20,941 nucleotides of DNA from Ectocarpus siliculosus. Its lineage: Eukaryota; Sar; Phaeophyceae; Ectocarpales; Ectocarpaceae. Under the pieces are notes generated by a model, which saw nothing but the letters and a program-made list of their open reading frames with translations, searched no databases and was not told the DNA's origin. The stretch lies in NCBI GenBank assembly GCA_000310025.1, contig FN648498.1:126638-147578 (forward strand), in the 5' to 3' direction. The position numbers were made by a program, and so were the translations under genes. Shown in pieces: positions 10,708 to 19,772 of this stretch. The first letter of the stretch is position 1; each line of letters begins with the position of its first letter.

Positions 10708-13700
10708 ATGGCGATCGACTTCCCGATCCCTCCGTTGCGCCGCTTTCTGTGGGATCATCTCTCCGAAATCGTCTCCCCCGATGATGTTGTTGGCAGCAGC
10801 AGCTGTGCGCAAGGAGACCACGGACAACAACAACATGCTTGGTCGCCTCACGGCCCCGGGAGCGACGGCAGCGGCGTGAGCGGCACGTGGGCAACCGGCA
10901 TGGGGCACGAAGGCTTCGACGGCTTCCGAATCGAGCTCAAGAAGTTCTCGAGCGGGCAATCGAACCCGACCTTCTTGCTCGAGGTTCACCTTTCGCCGCC
11001 GCCAGCAGCGGCAACATCAACAACAACAACAACAACAACCAGCAGCAGGGCCAACAACCAAAGAAGGTTCGTTCTCCGCAAGAAGCCAGCGAGCGTCACC
11101 GTCTCGTCCGCCCACGCGGTCGAGCGGGAGTTCCGCATCCTCCGCGCTCTGCGGCTCGACCCGGCCTCCGACGTCCCCGTCCCCCGACCCCTCCTGCTCT
11201 GCGAAGACCCCGCCGTGATCGGCACCCCCTTCTACGTCATGGAGTTCGTGCAGGGGCGCATCTTCTCCGATGCCGCGCTCCCGGGCCTGGCGCCGGCCGA
11301 GCGGGCGGCGGCGTACGAGAGCGCCGCGGAGACGCTGGCCAGGCTGCACCACGTGGACTTCGTGCGGGCCGGCCTGGGAGGGTTCGGGAGGGGCGAGGGC
11401 GGGTACCTGGGGCGGCAGGTGGCCACGCTCGAGAGGGTGGCTGCGAAGCAGGTACTACTGTAGGTGTGTTCGTGTGTGTGTTTTCTTGCAGTAGCATCGA
11501 CCCCGCTGCGCTAAACTGGCCGACCAATGAAAAGACGCCAGCCCTACGCTATGCATACAACCGGCCGACCGATGAAGAAAGACGTCGCGCAACCGGCTGA
11601 CCAATCAAATGACCCCCCGTCTTCTTGGTTGGACAGCGGGATAAAAAACCGCGCTCTCTCTACTCAGAAGGGTTCTTACGACGACAGGGGGTGCGCAGGA
11701 GTTGAACGACAGCAGTGTCCTGCTTCTGAAGTTCAAGGGAGAAAGAAGACTCACTGCCACCAAGCAACGTTGTTGTTGCTGCGCTGGTGTCTGCTTGCGT
11801 GCCTGCTTATGCTTGCGTGTACGTAGCAAATATTGACTGGTAATGCTATCGTTCTACGCGGGGAGCCGTACATGTAGTACGTAGAAACAAACCCTCGTGA
11901 TCGTGATCTGCATCCTGGCGATGCAGGCCACATCGAGTGGTTGGCTGGGGTTGTCACGGCCGTTGGTCTGGGCGATGTACAGAGGTCATGAGCGCGAGGG
12001 GAATTCGTACGTGCCACTTTTCTCACACCAAACGCTGGCATTTTGATATTCCTATACTGCGAAGGTATACCGTGTTACCCGACGGGATGACGATCGAATC
12101 TTCTGGTTCACACATGCATCGCTTGTGGGCAATCTACCACGTTATTTGACCTGACCCCCGGGTTTGCTTTTTTTTCTCCAATCGTAAACTAAAGGACGGC
12201 ACCTGAAATCGACGGGTGCGTTTCCCTTTCCCCGCTGTTCTTTGCTGGAATACGAATCCATACCGCACCACGTAGGCGGAAGACGCAGGGCCGATCGAAG
12301 GGTTCGATGGTATCGTGCGAGACCTGCGAGAGCTCATCGCTTCGGGAAGCGTGGTCCAGGACCGTGTTGCAATCGTCCACGGCGACTTCCGAATCGACAA
12401 CCTCGTCTTCCACCCGACGGAGTCGCGCGTCATCGCCGTCCTGGACTGGGAGCTCTCGACGCTCGGCCACCCCCTGGCCGACCTCGCGAACCTGTGCATC
12501 TTGCACCACTTGCCGGCATCGGCGGTGGCGATAGCGTCGGCAGCGGCAGCACCAGCGGTAGGGGCATCGAGAAGGGCCGGAGCAGGAGCCGCTGCACGCG
12601 CCGGGTCAACGGAGAACAGACGTCCGTCGACCCTGTCTCCCCCTCCGTCTACCACGTCTCCGCTCGCGGGGTTGAAGGGGTTAGACCTCAAGGCCCTCGG
12701 GATTCCGCAGCAGTCGGAGCTCATGGCCGCCTACCGAAGGGCTGCTTCCACTCTCGCTGACGGCGGTAGCGGTGGCGGCGGCGACCCTACTAGAGGGGTG
12801 GCCGGGCCGGGCGTAGCCGAACTCGGCCTCGCGTTCGTGTTCTTCAAGATGGCGGTGATCGCGCACGGGGTCAAGGCCCGACAGTTCCGGGGCGTGGCCA
12901 GCTCTGCCCAGGCGTCCCTGGTGTCCGCCATGGTACCAGCGATGGTCGCCCTCGCCAAGGAGCAGGTTTCGAACCTGAGGCGTGTCCTGGCGGCCGGCGG
13001 GGGTAACGGCGGCGGCGAGGATAGCGGCAGCGGCGGCGGCGGCGGCCGAAAAAGGGGCTCGCCGCCGCCGCTCGCGCGGCCAAGGGCGGTATTTTTCGAC
13101 GTGGGCGGGGTCCTCTCCGAGTCTCCGTTGCTGGCGATCCTGAGGTTCGAGAAGGAGGCGCTCCTGCCGCCGTCGTACGTGGGCGTCGCGATCGCCGCCG
13201 CCGGCCAGGACGGCCTATTCCAGAGGCTGGAAAGGGGCGAGGAGCGGCTGGGGGACCGGTTCTTGGAACGGTTCGAGGAGTACCTGGTGGGCGACGAAGC
13301 GAAGCGCGCATACGTGGGCTGGTGCGTCGCGCGGCGGCGGTGGCGGCGGCCGACGATCGGCAAGGACAAGACGCCGTCGTCGTCGACATCCCCAGCGGGC
13401 GGGAAGGGGGGGCAATCTTGTGCAAGCTCTGCGCCCCGGGCATCGACTAACGTCGCCACTCCGAGAGAGCGCGGAGGAGGAGGAGGAGAAGGAGGAGAAG
13501 GAGGAGGAGATGCCGGGCAGGGAGCGAAAGAGGAGGCGGAAGCAGCGGTAGCGAGCGTCGTGGCTGTGGACGTGCGGGAGCTCTTCCAGCGCATCACGGC
13601 AGCGGCGAGAGTTCCGGTCCCCGAGATGATCGATGCGGCGCAATCGCTGCGACGGCAAGGCTTTCTGGTGGGCGCGGTGTCCAACGACTTCCTGGTCGAG

Positions 13701-14141
13701 CGGGGGTTCGCTCTCGGCCGACCACGGCGGCGTGACGACAAGCCGGGGGTGCGCGCAGCCGAAGCTGCAGTAGCGGCGGCGGTGAAGGCCGAGGCCGGCG
13801 GCGGCAACGACGGCGGCAGCGGTAGTGGCGGCGGCGGCGGCGTGTACTCTCGCCTCCCCGACCTGTGCGACGTGGTGGTGCTCTCGAGCGCGACCGGCTC
13901 GCGCAAGCCCTCCCGAAAGATCTACGACGACGCCTGCCGAGCGCTCGGGGTTTCCGCCCCGGAGGCGGTGTTCGTGGACGACATCCGCGAGAACATAGTC
14001 GCCGCCGAAGCTCTGGGCATGAGGACGGTGTGGATGGCCTCCGGGGGATCGATCGCCGCCGCCCTCTCGGAGTTGGAGGCGGTCACGGGGGTGAAGTTGG
14101 CTGCTGGCGGGGGTGTTCGTCGACCCCCTGGCAAGCTTTGA
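10708..14141 (+). CDS. APH-HAD fusion protein related to the N-terminal half of ACAD10/11
   Basis: Two exons, 10708-11451 and 12276-14141, encode 869 residues. The donor is CAG|GTACTA, and the acceptor CGTAG|GCG restores phase 0 ([16 protein letters not shown]). An in-frame TAA lies 9 bases before the ATG. Residues about 70-480 form the aminoglycoside-phosphotransferase-like domain of ACAD10, ACAD11 and plant IBR3: [44 protein letters not shown], the catalytic loop HGDFRIDN (D285, N290) and LDWELST (D305). Residues about 515-860 form a HAD hydrolase: FFDVGGVL with nucleophile D523, VSNDF (S717), SRKPSRKIY (K792) and VFVDDIREN (D816, D817). The residue two after D523 is Gly, not Asp, as in ACAD10-like and YihX-like HADs. 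Vertebrate ACAD10 is HAD-APH-dehydrogenase; here the order is APH-HAD and the protein stops with no dehydrogenase domain. Gly/Ser/Glu-rich inserts lie near residues 330-360, 490-510 and within the HAD cap. A phosphotransferase/phosphatase role on an acyl or lipid substrate is inferred by analogy only. Confidence 0.9.
11452..12275 (+). other. Intron of the APH-HAD gene
   Basis: 824 bp, GTACTA donor, with a pyrimidine-rich stretch (TTTCCCTTTCCCC..TTCTTTGC) ending CGTAG at 12275. It contains three imperfect CCAAT-bearing repeats and a GATAAAAAA stretch (11513-11650). Confidence 0.8.
11513..11650. repeat. Three imperfect CCGGCCGACCAATGA repeats in the intron
   Basis: Related segments start near 11513, 11559 and 11591, each with A-A-C-Y-GGCYGACC followed by AATGA, GATGA or AATCA. 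Two carry CCAAT. They are followed by GGGATAAAAAACC at about 11638-11650. This resembles CCAAT boxes ahead of a TATA-like element, but no transcript starting here can be named. Confidence 0.45.
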
Positions 14142-15455
14142 CTTGCTTGCTGCCGCCGTTAAATTCTGTGTCTTGGTCCTATCGCATCAGGGCGATGAGA
14201 CATATCCCCTCGTTGGGAGGGATGGAATGGTGGGAGTTGTTCCGTTGGAGATGGAATGGATTTATTTGGTTGACGCCATTTGTTTGCTAGCCCTGGTTAT
14301 TCACCTCTTTTCCCTCGCAATTTATTGTACACGCAGTCACCACCTGGTCGAGGAGACGACCCTTGGGCTAAAGTCAACTTACTGCTGTGTCTTTCGTGCT
14401 CTTGGTTGATTTCTGCTTCAAGAGACTGGTCTTTGAGTTGGCGCGTGTGTTGCCCACCAACAACGCGCACATGTCGCACATGGGAAAGAAATCCGAACAA
14501 CCACCTGCGGATGAGAGAATGCGACCAAGTGCAACCCTGACGCAGGAGGAAGGGGGCGACGGTACCCATTTTTTTTTTTTGTGTGTACCACTTATCCGGT
14601 ATCGATTTCCGCACAAGAAATCCGGCCGCAGGTCCGCGATCACACTCTTAACAAACCATACAGCAGCAGTAGAGGCATACTACACCCGGACGGAGCCGTG
14701 CCACTCGCGTATACAACGACACCTTTAGACACAACCGCATTTCCGGGGGGTGTTACCTGGGGCAGCAAAACGTTTTCCTGCGATACGGGTGCCCCCCACA
14801 TCAATAATCTACTGCAAATGTGGGAGGCGCGAGGGACCCAGGCGGTGACAGATCATTTTTGGCCGCATCGAAATGTCAGGGTCGCATGACTCTGGAATAA
14901 TACACCGTCAGGCGGGAAAAGTCATGCGCTAGAAAAGAGTAATTACTCCCTCACATCACGCGCGGAAGACAAACGAGATCGTACACACAACTCAGTGTTG
15001 CTCTTCTACAATAATAACCCTGCGCGCAGGCGTGCAAGCTTCGTACCTTCGCTTTGCTCGACTCGAAATCGCGCTACTACTAGTCTACCTAGGGGCAAAT
15101 TGGAGATAAAAAACATGAATGATGACATCACACTCAAAACTGCACAGAGCGACCACGGTTTGGTTGGTTTCGATCACCAAACGCACTACACGCAAACGAT
15201 GGAATAATCCAATAATCGATACCTGTAGCCGAGGTGGCAATAATCTGGACTGCACTGCAGAGAGAGCTTAAGCTAAAAAAAGAACGAAAACTTGAACAGA
15301 GTCCTGTGTACGAAAAAAAAAAAGTGCTCTGCACGCGTCTGTCTCGGAGCCCTGATTCGCCCCCGCCCCCCCCAGCGTCTATACGCTACCGCATGCAAAA
15401 CATGAGAACGCCCCTTCCCTCCCAACCAACACGCAGCGCAGTCGCAGGCTAAGCT
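14142..15455. other. Convergent intergenic region (probable 3' UTRs)
   Basis: The APH-HAD gene (plus) and the DUF202 gene (minus) both end into this 1.3-kb segment. I see no acyl-CoA dehydrogenase coding sequence downstream of the APH-HAD stop and no other supportable gene. T tracts lie near 14571-14580 and an A tract near 15313-15323. Confidence 0.5.
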
Positions 15456-16256
15456 CTATCTAGCGTCCTCGACGACGTTTACCCCGGCGATGAAGTAAAC
15501 CGGGACCGTGAGCACCAGCGACGCTCCCAGGAACCAGGTGAAGTACTTGAGCCCGAACCTGCCGAACCTGCCCTTCACCTGGCTTCCCGTCCACGTGAGC
15601 ACCTCCTTGACGCGAGTGTACCGCAGCCAGCCGGTCATGTACGTGAAGAGCGTGCACGCGACGAAGGCCACGCCGAGGGCCATGGCCGTCGAGTCCATCG
15701 TCGCGGACCCCATGTCGTCGGTCAGGCTGATGAGGGACAGCGCCACCCCTAGCACGGACAGCGCCGTGCGCACCCACGCCAGCCACGTCCGCTCGTTCGC
15801 CAGGTGCGCGTTCACTCTTTCGAACTTGAGGAGCTCCCCCCGGAACTCGTGCGCCGCGCCTACCCCGCCCCCTACCCCCCCCCCGTCGCTGCCGCCGCCG
15901 ATGCCCCCGGCCGAGTCGTGCGCGGGCTTCGCATCGCTGTTCTTGTTGTTGCCGCTCTCACCGCGACCGTAGAACCCGTTCCCGCTCGACTCCGCACGTC
16001 TCCGATCGTTGTCGCCGCCGCTGCATGCCGGCACGGCAGTCGCGTCCACCGTTAGGCCGTCCGGCAGGGAGTCGCTGACGGCGAGGGCGCTTCCATCCTC
16101 GGGGTCTCTGACGACGGCAGGGGTGCCCCGCGGGAGCCGGAGCGCAAGCTCGATCGTTCGCGTTATGGCCTCGTCGCTCGCCCCAGCAAACCTGCGTGGG
16201 TTTGGTTTGTCGTCGGGTGTTTGGGATGCATCGGGGGCGGGGGGTGAGGTACTCAT
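15456..16256 (-). CDS. DUF202 (YidH-type) multi-pass membrane protein
   Basis: A single-exon minus-strand gene of 266 residues. Residues about 138-266 hold the DUF202 signature ERVNAHLANERTWLAWVRTA, followed by three predicted membrane segments: about 163-178, 189-211 and 238-259. The family occurs in bacterial YidH-like proteins and in the membrane part of eukaryotic vacuolar transporter chaperone (VTC) proteins; its biochemical function is generally unknown. Residues 1-137 are hydrophilic, with Pro/Asp-rich, Asn/Ser and Gly-rich runs, and resemble no domain I know. I see no SPX or polyphosphate polymerase domain, so it is not a full VTC4-type protein. The start is supported by an in-frame TAA 21 bases upstream and an AAACATGA context. 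That start codon lies inside a dispersed repeat copy (16232-16322). Confidence 0.88.
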   Translation of the reverse strand: MSTSPPAPDASQTPDDKPNPRRFAGASDEAITRTIELALRLPRGTPAVVRDPEDGSALAVSDSLPDGLTVDATAVPACSGGDNDRRRAESSGNGFYGRGESGNNKNSDAKPAHDSAGGIGGGSDGGGVGGGVGAAHEFRGELLKFERVNAHLANERTWLAWVRTALSVLGVALSLISLTDDMGSATMDSTAMALGVAFVACTLFTYMTGWLRYTRVKEVLTWTGSQVKGRFGRFGLKYFTWFLGASLVLTVPVYFIAGVNVVEDAR

Positions 16257-16449
16257 GTTTTGCTGCCCTAGCTGTTAGCACATACTGACCACGCATCCCT
16301 ACAATACCGGGACGTAGGGATACGCGGTTTTGTCGCCGGCCCAGGCTACGTGCAACAAGGGTGAACCAGAAGCTGGTCATCATCCTTGTATCGGAGGGTA
16401 GGGGCGGGGGGGGTACTCATGTTTTGCATGCCGTAGTTGTTTGACCATT
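16232..16449. repeat. Two copies of the dispersed G-tract/TACTCATG repeat
   Basis: Copies at about 16232-16322 and 16395-16449 share the identical 16-mer GGTACTCATGTTTTGC (16248-16263 and 16412-16427), preceded by a G tract and followed by related TGCC-TAG-TGTT sequence. The first copy continues into CATCCCTACAATACCGGGACG, matching the copy at 2118-2200. It also has a perfect 8-bp inverted repeat, ATCCCTAC/GTAGGGAT (16295-16302 and 16314-16321). The first copy supplies the DUF202 start codon on the minus strand. Confidence 0.7.
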
Positions 16450-16950
16450 CGAGTGAGAAGCAAGGCGTGCTGGCTTGGGTACCAAGACGCCCTCCGCGTG
16501 TAACTCAAACTTTGAACCTTGCGGGGTTAAGGTATTGGTCTGTTTTGTACTTGCACGCGCCATTCTGCCTACATGAGAGAAGCGGGTGGGGGAAAGGGAT
16601 CCGCCCCGCGTGGGTGCTTAGTAAGCCTAAAACAATGTACACACTCAACCCCAAGGCCGCAAAGCCGACCAGGCCACGGGTGTGATGTGTAAGGGTAGAG
16701 CTCGCCAAGACAGAAGGGGTTTTATCGCGGCTGCTATGCGTATTACATCTTATTCGTTAAATAGAAGTACCAAGTATCATTTGTCGTCCGTGATTGACGT
16801 TGTGAGAAAATCTCTTCGCAAGCTGCCCGTGGAGGGGGTAGCCCTTAACCCTTACCCTTAACGACTACTTCTACATTGTACAAGCCAAGGGCCAAAAGCG
16901 ACGACACACCTCGCCGGGACTCGGTTTTCCCGACCTTTTGTACAGTTTTC
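16257..16950. other. Upstream flank of the DUF202 gene
   Basis: Apart from the repeat copies ending at 16449, I see no gene. It should contain the DUF202 promoter. A CCCTTAA/CCCTTA run at 16842-16862 is only loosely telomere-like. Confidence 0.45.
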
Positions 16951-16997
16951 CCCGTTGCTGCTGTACCATAGTTTTCCCCATGTACAGCAGCAACGGG
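16951..16997. repeat. Perfect 16-bp inverted repeat with GCTGCTGTAC arms
   Basis: CCCGTTGCTGCTGTAC (16951-16966) and its exact complement (16982-16997) flank a 15-nt spacer, which would form a strong hairpin. The right arm is also part of the 99-bp tandem repeat that follows. Confidence 0.9.
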
Positions 16998-17131
16998 AAA
17001 AAAAAAAACTAGGAACAAGCCGCGCCGTGCTGACAATCTCGCAAAAAAAAAAAGGCGGAGCCTGCCATAGTTTTCCCCATGTACAGCAGCAACAGGGAAA
17101 AAAAAACTAGGAACAAGCCGCGCCGTGCTGA

Positions 17132-18355
17132 GGCCACTTGTTAAGCTGTCCTTTTTTGGGCTGTCCCTTTTCTAAAAAAGGGACAACTGACCAAGAACCA
17201 CTTGTTAGGTGGTCTTTTTTTGCATTTTTGAACCTCCCGAAAAGGGACAGCGAAAAAAGATCGCCCCATCCTGTCCCTTTTTGGGCAACTTTGTGACAGG
17301 ATGGGACGGTCCTTTTTTGTTGTCCTTTTTTTTCTGTCACAACACATGACACTTGCCCACAAACTTGAATATCTCGACGGATGATCCCCGCAAACTCTAA
17401 CGGTATTCGCACGAGTCGTGTCATGTGACTGGTACGGAGTCAGTAGCCTCGGCGATAGACGTAATGTTGTCATTCGGCTGACCAGGTGGACAACCCGATG
17501 TGTGCGGCAAACAAGCGGCAAACGAGCCGAAAGAGCCTGGACGCAGCAGCGGTGGGTCTTTTTGGTGCACAGTCAACTTTTGCGAACCCAACTTCTGGGC
17601 GACCTATAGCGTCCTGGTCTGTATCAATCACCACACAAGACGAATCAGACGCACAGCTCATGGCGGATACCTTTGTCATCGCTGTTGCTTCGGTGTGTGA
17701 CGAGGGAGCATCGATGAACCAAAGTTGCAACACGGGGAAAAAGAACAAAAAATATGCTTGGAGACGCGGCGGGTCATTTTTCCCGCTTGTCCACCACTCT
17801 CGGGCTCACAACCTCTGACCGCCCGTCAGCCTTCTGGTCTGTATCAACCACCACACAAGACGGACCATACACATAGCTCGTGGCGGATACCTTTGTCATC
17901 GCTGTTGTTTCAGTGTGTGGCGAGGGAGCATCCATGAACCAAAGTTGCGGCATGGGCAAAAAAGAGCAAGCAAAGCTGGTTGTTGGCGCGGTGGGGTTTT
18001 TCAAGGTGCTGTTGACTCTCGCCACCTCAGTTGCCGTGCTTCCCACTGCCCTGTGGTCTCGATCAGCCGCCACACAAGGCGGACCAAGCACCCAGCTCGC
18101 GGGGGATAGCTTTACAGTGGCTGATGCTTCGCTCTGTGCGGAGATATCACCGAAAAACCAACTCGGTGCCAAGGTACTTATTGTGTGACGAACGGCCGTT
18201 GCACTTGTTGTTGCAGGGTCATTTTTTTTGGCGGATGAGCAAAAAGGATCGACCAGCACCGTAACAAGTGGGTCATCTTTTTGCTAGATTCTTTTTTGGT
18301 TCGTCCCTTTTTGAGAAAAGGGACAGCCCAAAAAAGGACAGCTTAACAAGTGGCC
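17132..18355. mobile_element. 1,224-bp non-autonomous DNA transposon with 53-bp TIRs and TGA target duplication
   Basis: The left end (17132-17184) begins GGCCACTTGTTAAGCTGTCC. The right end (18303-18355) is its reverse complement over 53 bp with one mismatch. TGA flanks both sides (17129-17131 and 18356-18358), and the neighbouring tandem copy shows the uninterrupted site with one TGA. AAAAGGGACA, in either orientation, recurs near the ends (17162, 17176, 17240, 17272, 18316), and CCACTTGTTA recurs inside the left end, as expected of subterminal transposase sites. No transposase is encoded, so it must have moved with help in trans. A 3-bp target duplication and GG-initial TIR suggest a PIF/Harbinger-like or other 3-bp-duplicating superfamily. 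The assignment is uncertain, because Harbinger usually duplicates TWA. Confidence 0.88.
17595..18190. repeat. Three tandem 220-bp cassettes inside the transposon
   Basis: Landmarks such as GGCGGATACCTTTGTCATCGCTGTTG occur near 17662, 17882 and, more diverged, 18101, giving a period of about 220 bp. The first two are nearly 90% alike by eye. On the minus strand all three translate to related peptides, for example LWFMDAPSPHTETTAMTKVS and LWFIDAPSSHTEATAMTKVS, each followed by a CVV/CVA-D-D segment. The third is in frame with the second, while the first is shifted. I recognise no protein family. Confidence 0.75.
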
Positions 18356-18358
18356 TGA

Positions 18359-18436
18359 CAGTCTCGCAAAAAAAAAAAGGCGGAGGCTGTACTTCGAAGT
18401 AGCGTTTAAGCAAGACCCAGTGTTAGAGAGAAAGGG

Positions 18437-18498
<62 letters not shown>

Positions 18499-19355
18499 AA
18501 GGCCCCCAACGTTACAACTGCCCGAAGATCAACGTTTTCCAAGTGCCTGGTACAATTGATACACGCCGTCGAGAGAGTGTGCAACGCTGTCTCGCATTTC
18601 ACCTCGATGACTGATGTTGGTGGCGTCGTCTCTCCCCAGTCAAACCAAACGCTCCGCGCAGACACCAATATTCCCTATTGACATAAAAACAGCGGTGCTT
18701 ACGCCCGTGTGCGACCCGCTTACGGACGGACCGGTAACAACCCCTGTCAGGTGTGCGCAAGCACCTAAGCGGGACTCGCACTGCTGCTGTACATGAGGCA
18801 CTACCGTAAGCAGTACCGCAGTACCATGGTCCCAGCTGTTTCCGGAGCGAATGATCACGATCACACTCACCACGAAACCGCGTGTTCTCGCCCCTCGTAC
18901 CGCACGGTGATCGCCTTCTTGCTGCCGACATCCAGCGTCCCCCCCGTTCGATGGCGAAGCGACGACATCTGCCGCCCGCTTGGTGGGAACCAAAACCGTG
19001 CCTGCTGCTGTCCCTCTCGGGTTGATGTGATTGACCCCCGCCCCAACAACCCGTAGCTGCGGCAAGATTCCCAAGCACGGACGGTGGTCGCTTGGATCGT
19101 CCTCTCTACACCCCTACTTGGGTCTGATTGACAGCACTACAAGCTGAGGGAAACGGTCCGAGCAACGAGCCACTAAATCGCTAGCGGTATCGATGTGCTG
19201 CCTACGGTGGCCCCGGTGCAAACGCGAGAGCACTGCCGGTCGACAACTGATGTGACACAAGCTTGTCGTTCGGCGGCTCCACCATGATTCCGCGGACCCC
19301 CCTCCCCCGCGCAGTAGCCAAAAACCGTGCTCGCGCACTCCTCGCGCTCTCGCGG
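18359..19355. other. Right flank of the transposon, no supportable gene
   Basis: It holds the end of the interrupted repeat, a GA tract and a CTGCTGTAC motif at 18784-18792. Minus-strand open frames of up to 159 codons occur at 18599-19078, but they lack motifs and clear splice context. Confidence 0.4.
18441..18496. repeat. (GA)n microsatellite
   Basis: A run of about 28 AG/GA units, second of two such tracts in the window. It lies 83 bp outside the right end of the transposon. Confidence 0.95.
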
Positions 19356-19772
19356 TCACCACCCACCCTTAGGCATATATATAGCTGTCTCGGTACCCGA
19401 AGGAGTTGAGGGACGAGGAAGGTTTGGGTATATCACAAACCAATTCCCATTGCTTCCGCTGGAGGCAGGGAAACAGCCCTCTGTCGGCTGGGCAAACACC
19501 AAGTCGGCCAAGCAAACGCCATTTGGAGAGAGACCCAGGCCGGCGGAGATGGCGCGGCGCAGCGTGACGATCGTTGCCTCGGACGGAAGGCGAGAAGGGA
19601 TATCCTGGTGAGACCCGCCGCCCCCAGAGGTTTCGGTGTTCCACCACACGGCAGCCGTTGTAGCAGCCGTTGTAGTGGTCGCGGATGTGTCTTGTGAAGC
19701 TGCCTGCTGCGGTGCGATAACGTAGGGGGCGAAAACAAGTCTCTCCGCATGTTGTTCATGAATGAATGTCCT
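19356..19772 (-). CDS. Candidate last exon of an unknown protein
   Basis: An uninterrupted minus-strand frame of about 138 codons ending in TGA at 19356 with no in-frame ATG, so an upstream exon would be needed. It reads ERLVFAPYVIAPQQAAS, a Thr/Ala run, WWNTETSGGGG, then SEATIVTLRRAISAGLGLSP and ADLVFAQPTEGCF. The middle segment looks like an amphipathic helix of a small folded domain. I recognise no family. An alternative is a shorter exon from a CACCAG acceptor near 19611 to a possible donor at ACTTG|GTGTTT. Coding status is uncertain. Confidence 0.35.
   Translation of the reverse strand, partial: RTFIHEQHAERLVFAPYVIAPQQAASQDTSATTTTAATTAAVWWNTETSGGGGSHQDIPSRLPSEATIVTLRRAISAGLGLSPNGVCLADLVFAQPTEGCFPASSGSNGNWFVIYPNLPRPSTPSGTETAIYMPKGGW

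Larger units (their letters stand above)
16967..18392. repeat. 99-bp tandem duplication; second copy split by an inserted element
   Basis: Copy 1 spans 16967-17065, from CATAGTTTTCCCC through AGGAACAAGCCGCGCCGTGC-TGA-CAATCTCGC, an A tract and GGCGGAGCCTGC. Copy 2 starts at 17066, is nearly identical up to TGA at 17131, and resumes at 18356 with TGACAGTCTCGC, an A tract and GGCGGAGGCTG. Copy 1 is therefore an empty-site version of the insertion point in copy 2. Confidence 0.9.

Noticed and set aside
11877-11950. Extra micro-exon (HIEWLAG) between the APH-HAD exons
   Set aside because: The acceptor at 12275 joins exon 1 to exon 2 in phase without it, and its own splice sites are poor.
12731-13906. 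391-codon minus-strand frame opposite the APH-HAD exon
   Set aside because: Antisense shadow of GC-rich coding sequence, with Pro/Ser/Arg-rich composition and no domain.
14142-15455. Downstream acyl-CoA dehydrogenase exons of an ACAD10-like gene
   Set aside because: No dehydrogenase motif is seen in any frame, and the APH-HAD frame ends with a clear stop.
16842-16862. Telomere-like CCCTTAACCCTTACCCTTAA run
   Set aside because: The units are CCCTTAA/CCCTTA, not CCCTAA, and there are only three, so an interstitial telomere cannot be claimed.
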